Source of the DNA: Pseudomonas tolaasii NCPPB 2192
GTDB taxonomy: Bacteria > Pseudomonadota > Gammaproteobacteria > Pseudomonadales > Pseudomonadaceae
Assembly: GCF_002813445.1 (NCBI RefSeq)
Contig: NZ_PHHD01000001.1
Span: 6,262,001 to 6,326,000, forward strand
Reading direction: 5' to 3'
Length of the DNA: 64,000 nucleotides
The position numbers were made by a program, and so were the translations under genes. The stretch's first letter is position 1; every line of letters starts with the position of its first letter. The notes under the pieces were generated by a model. The model did no database searches, was not told the DNA's origin, and saw only the letters and a list, made by a program, of their open reading frames with translations. Shown here piece by piece: positions 1 to 8,947 of this stretch.

Positions 1-332
1 TCAACGTCAGTCATCACCGGCACGTTGGCGGCAGACTGAGCCTTGAGCGTAGCCGCCAGCGCCGCGAGGGCATCCACGCTTTCATGCAGGGCATCGACGG
101 ACTTGGGGTCGGCGTGCAGCGCGTAATCCTGCTCGATCAAGCGCACCTTGAGCAGGCCGCTGTTGAGCGAGGACATCGCCTTGAGGCCCTCGAACCGCTG
201 GCCAACGGTTTGCAGGGACCACACGCCAATGGCCGCCACCAACGCCGTGAGCAGCAGCACCAGAAGGAAGCCCAAGCCCAGTTTTTTCGCCATACCAAGG
301 TTGGCAAAACGTCGTTGCACGGCCGAAATCAT
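1..332 (-). CDS. Methyl-accepting chemotaxis protein, N-terminal part (cut by window edge)
   Basis: The first 110 residues of a chemoreceptor are present; the rest lies beyond the left edge. The start ATG (330-332, minus) begins MISAVQRRFANLGMAKK and is preceded by AGAGGA about 10 bases upstream; the other nearby ATG (341-343) hits a stop after four codons. A basic cytoplasmic tip is followed by one hydrophobic segment at about residues 18-40, and then a helical periplasmic region with the spacing of four-helix or HBM-type ligand-binding domains. The signalling domain is not visible, so the family call rests on the N-terminal architecture and its resemblance to Pseudomonas receptors. The ligand is unknown. 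Confidence 0.75.
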   Translation of the reverse strand, partial: MISAVQRRFANLGMAKKLGLGFLLVLLLTALVAAIGVWSLQTVGQRFEGLKAMSSLNSGLLKVRLIEQDYALHADPKSVDALHESVDALAALAATLKAQSAANVPVMTDV

Positions 333-446
333 TGCGCGGTCATCCTCTTGCAGTGGCGAATGCCAGCGAGCCCGGTTTTCATGCAGCGAGATTCGCAACC
401 GCGCGCCACCGACACAAGAGATTGGCGCCACAATAATGGCAAAAAG

Positions 447-1859
447 CTACATGCTCGTCGTTTTCAGAATGGTAGAGGTCGATCTGGCAGGCCCCATGGC
501 GCGAAACAACGCCAGCGCCCGCTGATCATCAGCATAGGCCACATTGATGCGCAACCAGTCACTGTGCTCGCCTCTCGGGCTGAACAGCCCGCCGGGTGAT
601 AACAGCACACTCAGCCTGCGCGCGCAGGCCTGCAAGCGGAAGCCATCGCCCACGCCTGGCCGCGCCCATACGAACATGCCTCCGGCGGGCACGGCGAACA
701 CGTCCCACTCCTCGTCCTCCAACACCTGCAACGTGGCGGCCATTTGTGTATGCAAGCGCTTGCGCAGGCGTTGCACCCACTTGCGGTAAGTGCCATTGGC
801 CAGCAGCGTGGCCACCACCGCTTCGGCAAACCGTGAAGTACCGATGCCGGTCAGCGTTTTGAGGCTGGCCAATTGCGCAATGATCGAAGCACTCGCGCAG
901 AGGTAACCCACTCGTAAGGCGCTGCTGAGGGTTTTGGAGAAACTGGACACGTAGATCACCCGGCCCTCATGGGGCAGCGCCGCCAGCCGCGTGCAATTGG
1001 CCTGCTGCAGGTCGCCGTAGACGTCCTCCTCAATGATCAGGAAATCTTCGCTGCCCGCCAGTTGCAACAGCCGCTCGGCCACCGACTGGCAAAGGCTGCT
1101 GCCGGTGGGGTTGTGATACACGCTGGTGATAAACAGGCACTTGGGACGATGCTGTTGCAGCAGGGTTTCCAGCACCTGGATATCCGGACCGGTGGGCGTG
1201 CGCGGCACCTCAAGCAGGGCGACGCCGTGACGCTCCAGTTGACGATAGAGGTTGGCATACCCCGGCGTTTCAACCACCACCGTATCGCCGGCCTTGAGCA
1301 AGGTGCGTATCAGCAGGTCCTGCGCGTGGCTGGCGCCATGAGTGGTGAGGATGCGGTCAAGGCTGGCCGTCACGTCAATTCGTGCCAGCCGCTTGAGCAG
1401 TTGCTCGCGCAAGGCCGGCAAGCCGAGTGGCGTGCTGTAGCTGAAAAGCGCGGCGGTGTCGGTGCGGCTGATTTCGCGGATCGCGTAGCAGATGTCATCA
1501 CTCTCGCGCCAGGCGTCCGGCAACCAGCCACACCCGAGCTTCAACTCGCCCAGCGGGCTGTCGAGGTACGCGCCCCACCCAAGCTCTGCGCCCTCGTACC
1601 ACTGGCTTTCCTGAAAGACCGGAGGCTGGGCCACCACAAAACCCGCGCCATGCTTGGACTCGAGCACGCCCTGGGCCACCATTCGCTCGAACGCCTCGAC
1701 CACGCTGGACTGGCTCAGCAGGTTGTCGAGGGCCAATTGCCGGATGGACGGCAGGCGCGTGCCGGGCCCGGCCCCGCTGTTGCGGATCCACTGCGCCACT
1801 GCGCTGACGATTTGCTGCACCACCGGTACAAGGGCTTGTCGATCGATCCCTAAATCCAT
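447..1859 (-). CDS. MocR-type (GntR/aminotransferase) transcriptional regulator
   Basis: A 470-residue protein with an N-terminal winged-helix GntR domain (about 1-75, with the motif LPSIRQLALDNLLSQSSV) joined to a fold-type I aminotransferase domain (about 105-460). The PLP lysine is Lys309 in SSFSKTLSSALRVGYL, and the aspartate/tyrosine pair of PLP binding is in IIEEDVYGDL. MocR proteins use PLP as a sensory cofactor, usually to control vitamin B6, GABA or amino acid genes; the target here is not shown. The SDR gene lies upstream in the same direction, about 200 bases away. A spaced inverted repeat AACTGT/ACAGTT just before the start could be an autoregulatory site. Confidence 0.88.
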   Translation of the reverse strand: MDLGIDRQALVPVVQQIVSAVAQWIRNSGAGPGTRLPSIRQLALDNLLSQSSVVEAFERMVAQGVLESKHGAGFVVAQPPVFQESQWYEGAELGWGAYLDSPLGELKLGCGWLPDAWRESDDICYAIREISRTDTAALFSYSTPLGLPALREQLLKRLARIDVTASLDRILTTHGASHAQDLLIRTLLKAGDTVVVETPGYANLYRQLERHGVALLEVPRTPTGPDIQVLETLLQQHRPKCLFITSVYHNPTGSSLCQSVAERLLQLAGSEDFLIIEEDVYGDLQQANCTRLAALPHEGRVIYVSSFSKTLSSALRVGYLCASASIIAQLASLKTLTGIGTSRFAEAVVATLLANGTYRKWVQRLRKRLHTQMAATLQVLEDEEWDVFAVPAGGMFVWARPGVGDGFRLQACARRLSVLLSPGGLFSPRGEHSDWLRINVAYADDQRALALFRAMGPARSTSTILKTTSM

Positions 1860-1873
1860 GAGCCACTCACTTC

Positions 1874-1902
1874 AACTGTCTGTTATTCAACCGCAAACAG
1901 TT
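1874..1902. promoter_or_regulatory. Inverted repeat upstream of the MocR gene
   Basis: AACTGT (1874-1879) and ACAGTT (1897-1902) face each other across 17 bases, starting 15 bases upstream of the regulator's ATG. MocR regulators commonly bind paired short repeats near their own promoter, so autoregulation is plausible, but a six-base arm is weak evidence. Confidence 0.3.
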
Positions 1903-2063
1903 AATCACAGAAGCACGATTCAGCCGCCCGCCAAGATTTATTAAAGTATTGATTTTATTAACTTATTTACCTGCTGATACACATTCTGACGAGGCCTTGT
2001 GCCAGCCCTGGAAACGCCCCACAGCGCACCCCACCCTTTTCGAATGGGGCACGGCACGCGTTC

Positions 2064-2825
2064 CTAGATAGCCGTTGCACCACCGTCCACCGCCAGCGCC
2101 TGGCCCGTAGTAAACGCAGCGCCGTCGCTGCACAGATACAACACGGCACTGGCGATTTCCTCGACCTTACCGATACGCCCGACCGGGTGCATGGCCGCCG
2201 CAAACTCGGCTTTGCGCGGGTCGGCTTCATAGGCGCGGCGGAACATGTCGGTGTCGATGACCGCAGGGCACACGGCGTTGACGCGGATTTTTTTCTTGGC
2301 GTATTCAATCGCCGCCGATTTGGTCAAGCCGATCACCGCATGCTTGGAGGCGGCATAAATGCTCATTTTCGGCGCCGCTCCCAATCCGGCTACCGACGCG
2401 GTGTTGACGATCGCCCCGCCGCCCTGAGCCAGCAACAGCGGCAATTGGTGCTTCATGCACAGCCACACGCCCTTGACGTTGACCCCCATGATCGCGTCGA
2501 ACTCGTCCAGGCTGCCGTCGGCCAGCTTGCCCTTCTCGATCTCGATACCGGCATTGTTGAAGGCATAGTCAAGGCGGCCATAGGCGGCGACGGTCTGCGC
2601 CATCAATTGCTGCACATCGGCTTCCAGCGTGACGTTGCAGCGCACGAACAGCGCCTCGCCCCCGGCTTGCCGGATAAGCGCGACGGTGCCCTCGCCGCCC
2701 GCCACATCCAGGTCGGCAACCACTACTTTCAAGCCTTCAGCGGCGAACGCCAGCGCGGTGGCGCGGCCAATACCGGCGGCGGCGCCGGTCACCAGGGCGA
2801 CCTGGCCGGAAAACGTCATGCTCAT
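2064..2825 (-). CDS. SDR family oxidoreductase
   Basis: A 253-residue classical short-chain dehydrogenase/reductase. The nucleotide-binding glycine motif TGAAAGIG is at about 14-21, NNAG at about 90, the catalytic Tyr-x-x-x-Lys is in IYAASKHAVIGLTK at about 155-160, and a Ser sits in NTASVAG. It is an NAD(P)-dependent alcohol/ketone oxidoreductase of unknown substrate. Length and motif order are normal for the family, and the start MSMTFSGQVALVTG is standard. It stands alone, with the MDR reductase divergent and the MocR gene downstream; co-regulation by the latter is possible but unproven. Confidence 0.9.
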   Translation of the reverse strand: MSMTFSGQVALVTGAAAGIGRATALAFAAEGLKVVVADLDVAGGEGTVALIRQAGGEALFVRCNVTLEADVQQLMAQTVAAYGRLDYAFNNAGIEIEKGKLADGSLDEFDAIMGVNVKGVWLCMKHQLPLLLAQGGGAIVNTASVAGLGAAPKMSIYAASKHAVIGLTKSAAIEYAKKKIRVNAVCPAVIDTDMFRRAYEADPRKAEFAAAMHPVGRIGKVEEIASAVLYLCSDGAAFTTGQALAVDGGATAI

Positions 2826-3052
2826 GGGGATGTCCTATGCAAGAAATAACCGTGGCTCGAGTCTAGCCAACGGCAGGCAGGCCGGGGCAGCACTATCAGA
2901 AGGCCGGTTGGTGTTGCATGAATGGCAGTGATAAAGCGCCTGGGCCAACTATCAACCCCACCTATCAACGAGCATTCGCACTCTGGCACAACCTTGCCTG
3001 CATGCCCGTGAGGGTCTATCACTCAAGGCTCACTTCCAACAGAGCCTCTGCC

Positions 3053-4060
3053 ATGACCTCCCAGACCAACCGCCAATTCCTGCTCGCCAAACGTCCGGTC
3101 GGCGCGGCCACGCGGGAGACCTTCACCTATCAGGAGGTGCCGGTGGGCACGCCCGGCGACGGCCAGGTGCTGGTGCACAACGAATACCTGTCCCTCGACC
3201 CGGCCATGCGCGGCTGGATGAACGAAGGCAAATCCTACATTCCGCCAGTCGGCCTTGGCGAAGTGATGCGCGCGCTGGGCGTGGGCAAAGTGATCGCTTC
3301 CAACAACCCGAAATTTGCCGTTGGGGACTACGTCAATGGCGCCCTGGGCGTGCAGGATTACTTCCTCGGTGAGCCGCGCGGTTTCTACAAGGTCGATCCG
3401 AAACTGGCGCCGCTGCCGCGCTACCTTTCCGCACTGGGTATGACCGGCATGACCGCCTACTTCGCCCTGCTCGATACCGGCGCGCCAAAGGCTGGCGAGA
3501 CCGTGGTGATTTCCGGCGCAGCCGGCGCGGTGGGCAGCATTGCCGGGCAGATCGCCAAAATCAAAGGCTGCCGGGTGGTCGGCATTGCCGGCGGCGCCGA
3601 CAAGTGCAAATTCCTGGTGGATGAGCTGGGTTTCGACGCCGCCATCGACTACAAAAGCGAAGACGTGCCCGCCGCCCTCAAGCGCGAATGCCCCAAAGGC
3701 GTGGATGTGTATTTCGATAACGTCGGCGGGGACATTCTCGACGCCGTGCTCAGCCGCCTGGCGCTGAAGGCGCGGGTGGTGATTTGCGGCGCAATCAGCC
3801 AGTACAACAACAAGGAAGCGGTGAAAGGCCCGGCCAACTACTTGTCGTTGCTGGTCAATCGCGCCCGTATGGAAGGTTTTGTGGTGATGGACCACGCAGC
3901 GAACTTCGCTGCCGCCGGGCAGGAAATGGCCGGCTGGATGGCGCAAGGCAAGCTCAAGAGCAAGGAAGATATCGTGGAGGGGTTGGAGACGTTCCCGGAG
4001 ACGCTGATGAAGCTGTTCAACGGCGAGAACTTCGGGAAGTTGGTGCTGAAGGTCAGCTGA
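3053..4060 (+). CDS. NADP-dependent MDR-family oxidoreductase (CurA/YncB-like)
   Basis: A zinc-independent medium-chain dehydrogenase/reductase of 335 residues. The frame is open back to 2918, but I chose the ATG at 3053 (MTSQTNRQFLLAKRPVG) because family members begin there, with the substrate-side N-terminal domain. The NADPH-binding Rossmann motif ISGAAGAVGSIAGQIAK lies at about 150-165, followed by GGADKCKF, which reads the NADP phosphate. YFDNVGG and the C-terminal GKLVLKV close the fold. Relatives reduce enones, curcumin or leukotriene-type alkenals. It is divergent from the SDR gene. No terminator follows; a REPIN sits 20 bases past the stop. Confidence 0.87.
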   Translation: MTSQTNRQFLLAKRPVGAATRETFTYQEVPVGTPGDGQVLVHNEYLSLDPAMRGWMNEGKSYIPPVGLGEVMRALGVGKVIASNNPKFAVGDYVNGALGVQDYFLGEPRGFYKVDPKLAPLPRYLSALGMTGMTAYFALLDTGAPKAGETVVISGAAGAVGSIAGQIAKIKGCRVVGIAGGADKCKFLVDELGFDAAIDYKSEDVPAALKRECPKGVDVYFDNVGGDILDAVLSRLALKARVVICGAISQYNNKEAVKGPANYLSLLVNRARMEGFVVMDHAANFAAAGQEMAGWMAQGKLKSKEDIVEGLETFPETLMKLFNGENFGKLVLKVS

Positions 4061-4080
4061 CCGGATTCATGCACACATCA

Positions 4081-4170
4081 ATGTGGGAGCTGGCTTGCCT
4101 GCGATAGCTTCAACTCGGTATTACAGAAAGACCGAGTTGCCTGCATCGCAGGCAAGCCAGCTCCCACATT
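4081..4170. repeat. REPIN (paired inverted REP)
   Basis: Two REP half-sites, ATGTGGGAGCTGGCTTGCC (4081) and its inverted copy ending at 4170, flank an inner stem CAACTCGGT/ACCGAGTTG, so the whole 90-bp unit can fold into one long hairpin. It lies between the convergent MDR and pyrF genes. Confidence 0.9.
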
Positions 4171-4171
4171 T

Positions 4172-4870
4172 TCAGGCGATTTCGGCAACCACTGCCGCCA
4201 AGGCCTTGGCCGGATCGGCCGCCTGGCTGATCGGGCGACCAATCACCAGGTAATCGGAACCTGCATCCAGTGCCTGACGCGGGGTCAGAATGCGGCGTTG
4301 GTCATCCTGGGCACTGCCGGCCGGGCGAATCCCCGGGGTCACCAGTTGCAGCGACGGGTGCGCCGTCTTCAGGGCCTGGGCTTCCAGTGCGGAGCACACC
4401 AGGCCATCCAGGCCAGCTTTCTGGGCCAGTGCAGCCAGGCGCAGCACTTGTTCCTGAGGCTCGATATCCAGGCCGATGCCGGCCAGGTCTTCGCGTTCCA
4501 TGCTGGTCAGCACGGTCACGCCGATCAGCAGCGGTTTGGGGCCGCTGCGTTGTTCCAGCACTTCACGGCAGGCGCTCATCATGCGCAGGCCGCCGGAGCA
4601 GTGCACATTGACCATCCACACACCCATCTCGGCCGCCGCCTTGACCGCCATGGCGGTGGTGTTGGGGATGTCGTGGAATTTCAGGTCGAGGAATACTTCA
4701 AAGCCCTTGTCACGCAGGGTGCCGACGATTTCCGCGGCGCAGCTGGTGAACAATTCCTTGCCGACCTTGACCCGGCAAAGCTTGGGGTCCAACTGGTCAG
4801 CCAGCTTCAGTGCGGCGTCACGAGTGGGGTAATCCAGGGCGACGATGATAGGAGTCTGGCAGACGGACAT
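4172..4870 (-). CDS. pyrF: Orotidine 5'-phosphate decarboxylase
   Basis: A 232-residue TIM-barrel enzyme for the last step of de novo UMP synthesis: it decarboxylates OMP to UMP. The signature [10 protein letters not shown] is at residues 62-71, with Asp62, Lys64 and Asp67 forming the catalytic charge network. ALDYP near residue 11 and the phosphate-binding end TPGIRP...[10 protein letters not shown] complete the site. Length matches bacterial PyrF. It is monocistronic here: a REPIN abuts its 3' end and the two-component operon is divergent. No UTP-sensing leader or PurR-like site is evident to me. Confidence 0.97.
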   Translation of the reverse strand: MSVCQTPIIVALDYPTRDAALKLADQLDPKLCRVKVGKELFTSCAAEIVGTLRDKGFEVFLDLKFHDIPNTTAMAVKAAAEMGVWMVNVHCSGGLRMMSACREVLEQRSGPKPLLIGVTVLTSMEREDLAGIGLDIEPQEQVLRLAALAQKAGLDGLVCSALEAQALKTAHPSLQLVTPGIRPAGSAQDDQRRILTPRQALDAGSDYLVIGRPISQAADPAKALAAVVAEIA

Positions 4871-4989
4871 TGGAATGGGCTCTCAGGCAAGTCGAAATCG
4901 GCGCGGATTGTAGCGCAAGCAGCGGCCTTGCGGGATCCGATGATCGGTAAATACTCACAGACCGCCCTGTGGCGGCCATTTCGGCCCAT

Positions 4990-5007
4990 TGTATCCAGAG
5001 CGATACA
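4990..5007. promoter_or_regulatory. Inverted repeat TGTATC-N6-GATACA upstream of the two-component operon
   Basis: TGTATC (4990-4995) and GATACA (5002-5007) form a perfect hexamer palindrome with a six-base spacer in the pyrF/response-regulator intergenic region, about 120 bases before the regulator start. It could be an autoregulatory operator. A separate small hairpin, CCGCC-CTGT-GGCGG, lies just upstream at about 4962-4975. Confidence 0.4.
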
Positions 5008-5129
5008 TTCACGACATGCCCTCAACACGCCCCGCCGCTAGCCTCGCGCACATGACCGACCGTCCAGCACTTCCAGCCATGGGGCTGGGCGCCTATGCTG
5101 ACAGCAACAACCAGGCAGATGATCGCACT

Positions 5130-5894
5130 ATGCATACTTCTTCAGTCTCCGTGAACGACGAGCAAAAAGGCGCGGTGATCGCCGATGAAAAGCGCTGGAA
5201 CACCCGCGCGCTGATCGTCGATGACGACGTGCCGATCCGCGAACTGCTGATCGATTACCTGGCGCGTTTCAATATCCTGGCCGTGGGCGTCACCGACGGC
5301 GCCGCGATGCGTGCCGCCATGCAGGCGGAAACTTTTGACGTGGTGGTGCTCGACCTGATGCTGCCGGGCGAAGACGGCCTGTCGTTGTGCCGCTGGCTGC
5401 GCGGCGAATCGGACATCCCGATCCTGATGCTCACCGCCCGCTGCGAACCCACCGACCGCATCATCGGCCTGGAACTGGGCGCCGACGACTACATGTCCAA
5501 GCCCTTCGAGCCGCGCGAGCTGGTGGCCCGCATCCAGACCATCCTGCGCCGGGTGCGCGATGACCGCACCGAGCAGCGCGCCAACATCCGCTTCGACAAC
5601 TGGCGCCTCAACAGCGTGCTGCGCCAATTGGTCGCCGATGACGGCCTGGTGGTGCCATTGTCCAACGCCGAATTCCGCTTGCTGTGGGTGTTTATCGAAC
5701 GTCCGCGCCGCGTGCTGAGCCGTGAGCAATTGCTCGATGCCGCCCGTGGCCGCTCCATTGAGGCCTTTGATCGCAGCATTGACTTGCTGGTCTCGCGGCT
5801 GCGCCAGAAGCTGGGCGATGACCCGAAAGCCCCGCAGTTGATCAAAACCGTACGTGGCGAGGGCTACCTGTTCGACGCCCGGGATATCGGCTGA
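5130..5894 (+). CDS. OmpR-family two-component response regulator
   Basis: A 254-residue DNA-binding response regulator. The receiver domain covers about 25-140: acidic triad DDD 31-33, phosphoacceptor Asp75 in VVVLDLMLPG, and conserved Lys124 in DDYMSKPFEP. A winged-helix output domain covers about 155-250 (LSNAEFRLLWVFIE...IKTVRGEGYLF). I placed the start at the ATG at 5130; the frame is open to 4989, but that stretch lies over the likely promoter. The start leaves an unusual polar tail of about 24 residues before the receiver. Its stop overlaps the kinase start by one base, so the two are co-translated. Confidence 0.92.
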   Translation: MHTSSVSVNDEQKGAVIADEKRWNTRALIVDDDVPIRELLIDYLARFNILAVGVTDGAAMRAAMQAETFDVVVLDLMLPGEDGLSLCRWLRGESDIPILMLTARCEPTDRIIGLELGADDYMSKPFEPRELVARIQTILRRVRDDRTEQRANIRFDNWRLNSVLRQLVADDGLVVPLSNAEFRLLWVFIERPRRVLSREQLLDAARGRSIEAFDRSIDLLVSRLRQKLGDDPKAPQLIKTVRGEGYLFDARDIG

Positions 5895-6931
5895 TGCGCA
5901 ACGCGTTCAATACGCTGTTCGGCAGGCTGTTCGGCGTATTGCTGGTCGCCATTGTGCTGGCCCACGTACTGGCGATCTTCTGGTTTCACCACTACGGGCC
6001 GACACCACCGCCACCGGGCAAAATGTTCGTGCAGCAAGCCGACGGCAGCTTCACCCCGCTGCACAAAAAACACCCGCGCCCCTGGTTTGGCGGGCCGGTA
6101 GTGCCCCTGACCTTTCAATTTATTTCGCTGATCATTGCGGCCTGGTACGGCGCCAAGTTGCTCAGCCGGCCGATTCAGCGCCTCAGCGCCGCCGCCGAGC
6201 GCTTGAGCGTCGACCTCGACAGCCCGCCCCTCAATGAGTCCGGGCCTCGCGAGGCACGCCAGGCAGCGTCCACTTTCAATCTGATGCAAAAGCGCATCCG
6301 TGAACAGGTCAGCCAGCGTGCACGCATGCTTGGCGCGGTTTCCCATGACCTGCGCACCCCGCTGTCACGCCTTAAGTTGCGCCTGGAACAGATTGAGGAC
6401 ACCAGGCTGCAAGGCCAGATGCGCCAGGACCTCGACGACATGATCGGCATGCTCGACGCCACCCTGAGCTACCTGCACGAGCAGCGCACCAGCGAAACCC
6501 GGCACTGGCTCGACGTGCAGGCGCTGGTGGAATCGTTGAGCGAAAACGCCCAGGACCAGGGCTCCGACGTGCAGTTCTCCGGCACCTGCGCGCCTTTACA
6601 GGTGCAGCCGATGGCGCTGCGCTCGTGCCTTAACAACCTGATCGACAATGCCCTGCGTTATGCCGGTACGGCGCGCGTGGAACTGGCCGACAGCCGGGGC
6701 GCCCTGGTGATTCGCGTGATCGACCATGGCCCGGGAATCGCAGCGGATAAACGCGAGGCAGTGTTCGAACCGTTTTTCCGCCTGGAAGGCTCGCGCAACC
6801 GCAACTCCGGCGGCGTCGGCCTGGGCATGACGATTTCCAAAGAGGCGGTAGAACGCCTCGGCGGCCACCTCAGTCTGGAAGACACCCCGGGCGGCGGGTT
6901 GACCGCCGTGATGTGGTTGCCGAGGACCTAA
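5894..6931 (+). CDS. Sensor histidine kinase
   Basis: A 345-residue inner-membrane kinase partnered with the preceding regulator. TM1 is at about 10-31 and TM2 at about 68-90, and between them is a periplasmic loop of only about 36 residues, rich in Pro, His and Lys (HHYGPTPPPPGK and HKKHPRPWFGG). HAMP follows at about 90-140, then the HisKA domain with His151 in VSHDLRTPLSRLK, and the HATPase domain with N box NNLIDNALRYA and G boxes DHGPGI and SGGVGLGM. The small histidine-rich loop could sense metal, protons or membrane state; the signal is unknown. The start overlaps the regulator's stop (ATGA). Confidence 0.93.
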   Translation: MRNAFNTLFGRLFGVLLVAIVLAHVLAIFWFHHYGPTPPPPGKMFVQQADGSFTPLHKKHPRPWFGGPVVPLTFQFISLIIAAWYGAKLLSRPIQRLSAAAERLSVDLDSPPLNESGPREARQAASTFNLMQKRIREQVSQRARMLGAVSHDLRTPLSRLKLRLEQIEDTRLQGQMRQDLDDMIGMLDATLSYLHEQRTSETRHWLDVQALVESLSENAQDQGSDVQFSGTCAPLQVQPMALRSCLNNLIDNALRYAGTARVELADSRGALVIRVIDHGPGIAADKREAVFEPFFRLEGSRNRNSGGVGLGMTISKEAVERLGGHLSLEDTPGGGLTAVMWLPRT

Positions 6932-6948
6932 TGGGCTGGCACGGCCCC

Positions 6949-6979
6949 ATGTGGGAGCAGGCAAGCCAGCTCCCACAAT
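6949..6979. repeat. Short collapsed REP palindrome
   Basis: TGTGGGAGC and GCTCCCACA surround AGGCAAGCCA, giving a 31-bp unit that is a truncated version of the paired REPs elsewhere in the window. It lies between the convergent kinase and AI-2E transporter genes. Confidence 0.7.
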
Positions 6980-6995
6980 GATCGCCATCGATCAG

Positions 6996-8057
6996 CTAGA
7001 TCGGTTTGTCTTCGCGGCGCGCTTGCGCCTGGGTAGCGCTCCAGTCCGTCAGCAGGCTGTAGGCCACCGCCAGCAAGGTCGGGCCGATAAACAGGCCGAT
7101 AAAGCCGAAGGCGATCAAGCCGCCGAACACGCCCAGCAGCACGATCACCAGCGGCAGGTTGCCGCCCCGGCTGATCAGGTACGGTTTGAGCACGTTGTCC
7201 ACGCCGCTGATGATGAACGTCCCCCAGATACCCAGGAATACCGCGTAGGTGTAATCGCCCTTCCACGCCAGCCACGCCGTGGCCGGGATCCACACCAGCG
7301 GCGGGCCCATCGGGATCAGGCTGAGCAGGAAGGTGACGATGCCCAACACCAGCGCGCCCGGCACGCCCGCGATCAGGAAGCCGATCAGCGCCAGCAAGGC
7401 CTGGGCGGCGGCGGTGCCGATCACGCCGTTGACCACCCGTTGCACGGTGCCGGCCACCAGTTCGATGTAGTAACCGGCGCGATCGCCGATCAGGCGTTCG
7501 AGCAGGCGGTGCACAAAGGTCGCCAGGCGCGGGCCGTCACGGTAGAAGAAAAACACGAACACCAGGCTCAGGGTCAGTTCGAGAATGCCGCCGCCGATTT
7601 GCGCACTGCGCGCCAGCAGCCAGTTCCCCACCTGCCCCAGGTACGGCTTGATGCTGACCATCAGCGCCGCGCCCTGTTGGTCGATGCTGTCCCAGGTTGC
7701 CACCAGCCGCTCGCCGACGAACGGGATCGAACCCAGCCAGGTCGGCGCGGCCGGCAAGCCGTCCACCTGAATATCCTTGATCAGGCCCACGGCATCACGC
7801 ACGTGGTCGGCCAGGTTGAAACCCAGCCACACCAGCGGCACCGCCACCAGCAACATCCAGCCCAACGTCAGGATGCCCGCCGCCAGGGATTCCCGGCCGC
7901 CGAGCCAGCGGGTGAGCAAACGCATCAGCGGCCAGCTGGCAAACGCCAGCACCGCGCCCCAGAACAGCGCCGACCAGAACGGCGCCATCACCCAGAAGCT
8001 GGCACCGAACAGCACCAGCAGCAGGATTTGCACCAGCAGGCGATCGTTATTGAGCAT
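6996..8057 (-). CDS. AI-2E family transporter (YdiK-like)
   Basis: A 353-residue polytopic membrane protein of the AI-2E exporter superfamily. Paired N-terminal helices (LLVQILLLVLFGASFWVMAPF, then WGAVLAFASWPL) are followed by a soluble stretch at about 95-150 and a C-terminal block of helices, including the family-typical PMGPPLVWIPATAWL and the GVFGGLIAFGFIGLFIGPTLLAVAY end. About eight membrane segments are predictable by eye. Family members range from a proposed autoinducer-2 exporter to Na+/H+ antiporters, so the substrate should not be inferred. It is single-gene and minus-strand, downstream of DUF4892. Confidence 0.88.
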   Translation of the reverse strand: MLNNDRLLVQILLLVLFGASFWVMAPFWSALFWGAVLAFASWPLMRLLTRWLGGRESLAAGILTLGWMLLVAVPLVWLGFNLADHVRDAVGLIKDIQVDGLPAAPTWLGSIPFVGERLVATWDSIDQQGAALMVSIKPYLGQVGNWLLARSAQIGGGILELTLSLVFVFFFYRDGPRLATFVHRLLERLIGDRAGYYIELVAGTVQRVVNGVIGTAAAQALLALIGFLIAGVPGALVLGIVTFLLSLIPMGPPLVWIPATAWLAWKGDYTYAVFLGIWGTFIISGVDNVLKPYLISRGGNLPLVIVLLGVFGGLIAFGFIGLFIGPTLLAVAYSLLTDWSATQAQARREDKPI

Positions 8058-8094
8058 CGGGTATCTCGAAAAAAGGCTGTAGGAAGAGAGCTTA

Positions 8095-8119
8095 GGCGAA
8101 CGGCGCGGGTCCGTTCGCC
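8095..8119 (-). terminator. Strong GC hairpin downstream of the DUF4892 gene
   Basis: A perfect 9-bp stem GGCGAACGG/CCGTTCGCC with a 7-base loop lies 10 bases past the DUF4892 stop. Read on the minus strand there is no clear run of T after it, so it may be a weak or Rho-assisted terminator, or may simply stabilise the mRNA end. Confidence 0.5.
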
Positions 8120-8128
8120 CAGTGACGC

Positions 8129-8947
8129 CTAGCGTATCAGATGCAGGTGCAGGCCTTTGGCGGTATCGGTGCCGGTTTCCAGGCGCGCAGCGCGTACGCC
8201 ACTGTCGATCAGGCCCTGACGCCAGGCTTCGGCGGTGGTGCCGGTCAGGCTGACGCGTAAGGTGGCGTCAAGGTTGAGCCCGCGGGAAATCAGGGTCAGC
8301 CAGGTGGCGTCGGGTTCACGGTTGAGTGCTGGGAAGTCCAGCTCTCCAGTGCTTTTCAATTCACGCAGCAAGGTCGCCGACGTCGGCAGCAACTCGCCCA
8401 GTGGTGCGCCGGCATCCAGTTGCTCCACATGCAGGTACGCGCGACGGTTGCCTCGGGTGATGCCGTACAACGCCACCAGAGTGTTGTCCTGCGGTGCAGC
8501 CAGGCGCAACAACAGGTATTCCTGCTGGCCGTCGGCACCGACCAGCTTGGCGTTGCCGAACACTTCATTGGCCCACAGGCTGCTCTCGCCGCAATCGCGG
8601 GCCTGGCACCAGAACAACAGCTGCGCGCCCTTGGCCTGCAAGGCTTCGCGGGTCGCGGTAAAGGCCGCGCTGGAAGTGTGCTCGGGCGGCAGTTCGTAGG
8701 TAATGGCTGTGGCCTGGCCGCGGGCTGTGGCCTGGCCTTCATAGCGTAGTTGACCGCTGATCTTGCGGATCGCGCCCATGGGGTAGATGCGTTCTTTTTC
8801 TTCAGCGGGCCGGTAATCGACAATCTGCGCGTCGACCTGGCGGGAAACGGCCGGCAAATCCTGGCTGCCCGGCACGTCGGCGGCGAACACCAACGGGCTG
8901 AAACAGCACAGCCCGAGGGCACGTATACAGCCTTTACGCAGGCTCAT
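8129..8947 (-). CDS. DUF4892 domain-containing periplasmic protein
   Basis: A 272-residue secreted protein of unknown function that I recognise as the Pseudomonas DUF4892 type. A signal peptide covers about residues 1-22 (GLCCFSPLVFAADV, cut after FA). The mature part is soluble with a likely disulfide pair in FWCQARDCGES; the C-terminal third (LPTSATLLRELKSTGELDFPAL) resembles OmpA-like periplasmic folds, but I do not claim that homology. The start ATG lacks a good ribosome-binding site and overlaps the stop of an 18-codon ORF upstream (ATGA), so initiation probably depends on coupling. Confidence 0.82.
   Translation of the reverse strand: MSLRKGCIRALGLCCFSPLVFAADVPGSQDLPAVSRQVDAQIVDYRPAEEKERIYPMGAIRKISGQLRYEGQATARGQATAITYELPPEHTSSAAFTATREALQAKGAQLLFWCQARDCGESSLWANEVFGNAKLVGADGQQEYLLLRLAAPQDNTLVALYGITRGNRRAYLHVEQLDAGAPLGELLPTSATLLRELKSTGELDFPALNREPDATWLTLISRGLNLDATLRVSLTGTTAEAWRQGLIDSGVRAARLETGTDTAKGLHLHLIR

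Noticed and set aside
4989..5129. N-terminal extension of the response regulator
   Set aside because: It would cover the likely promoter and palindrome, and the residues do not resemble a receiver domain.
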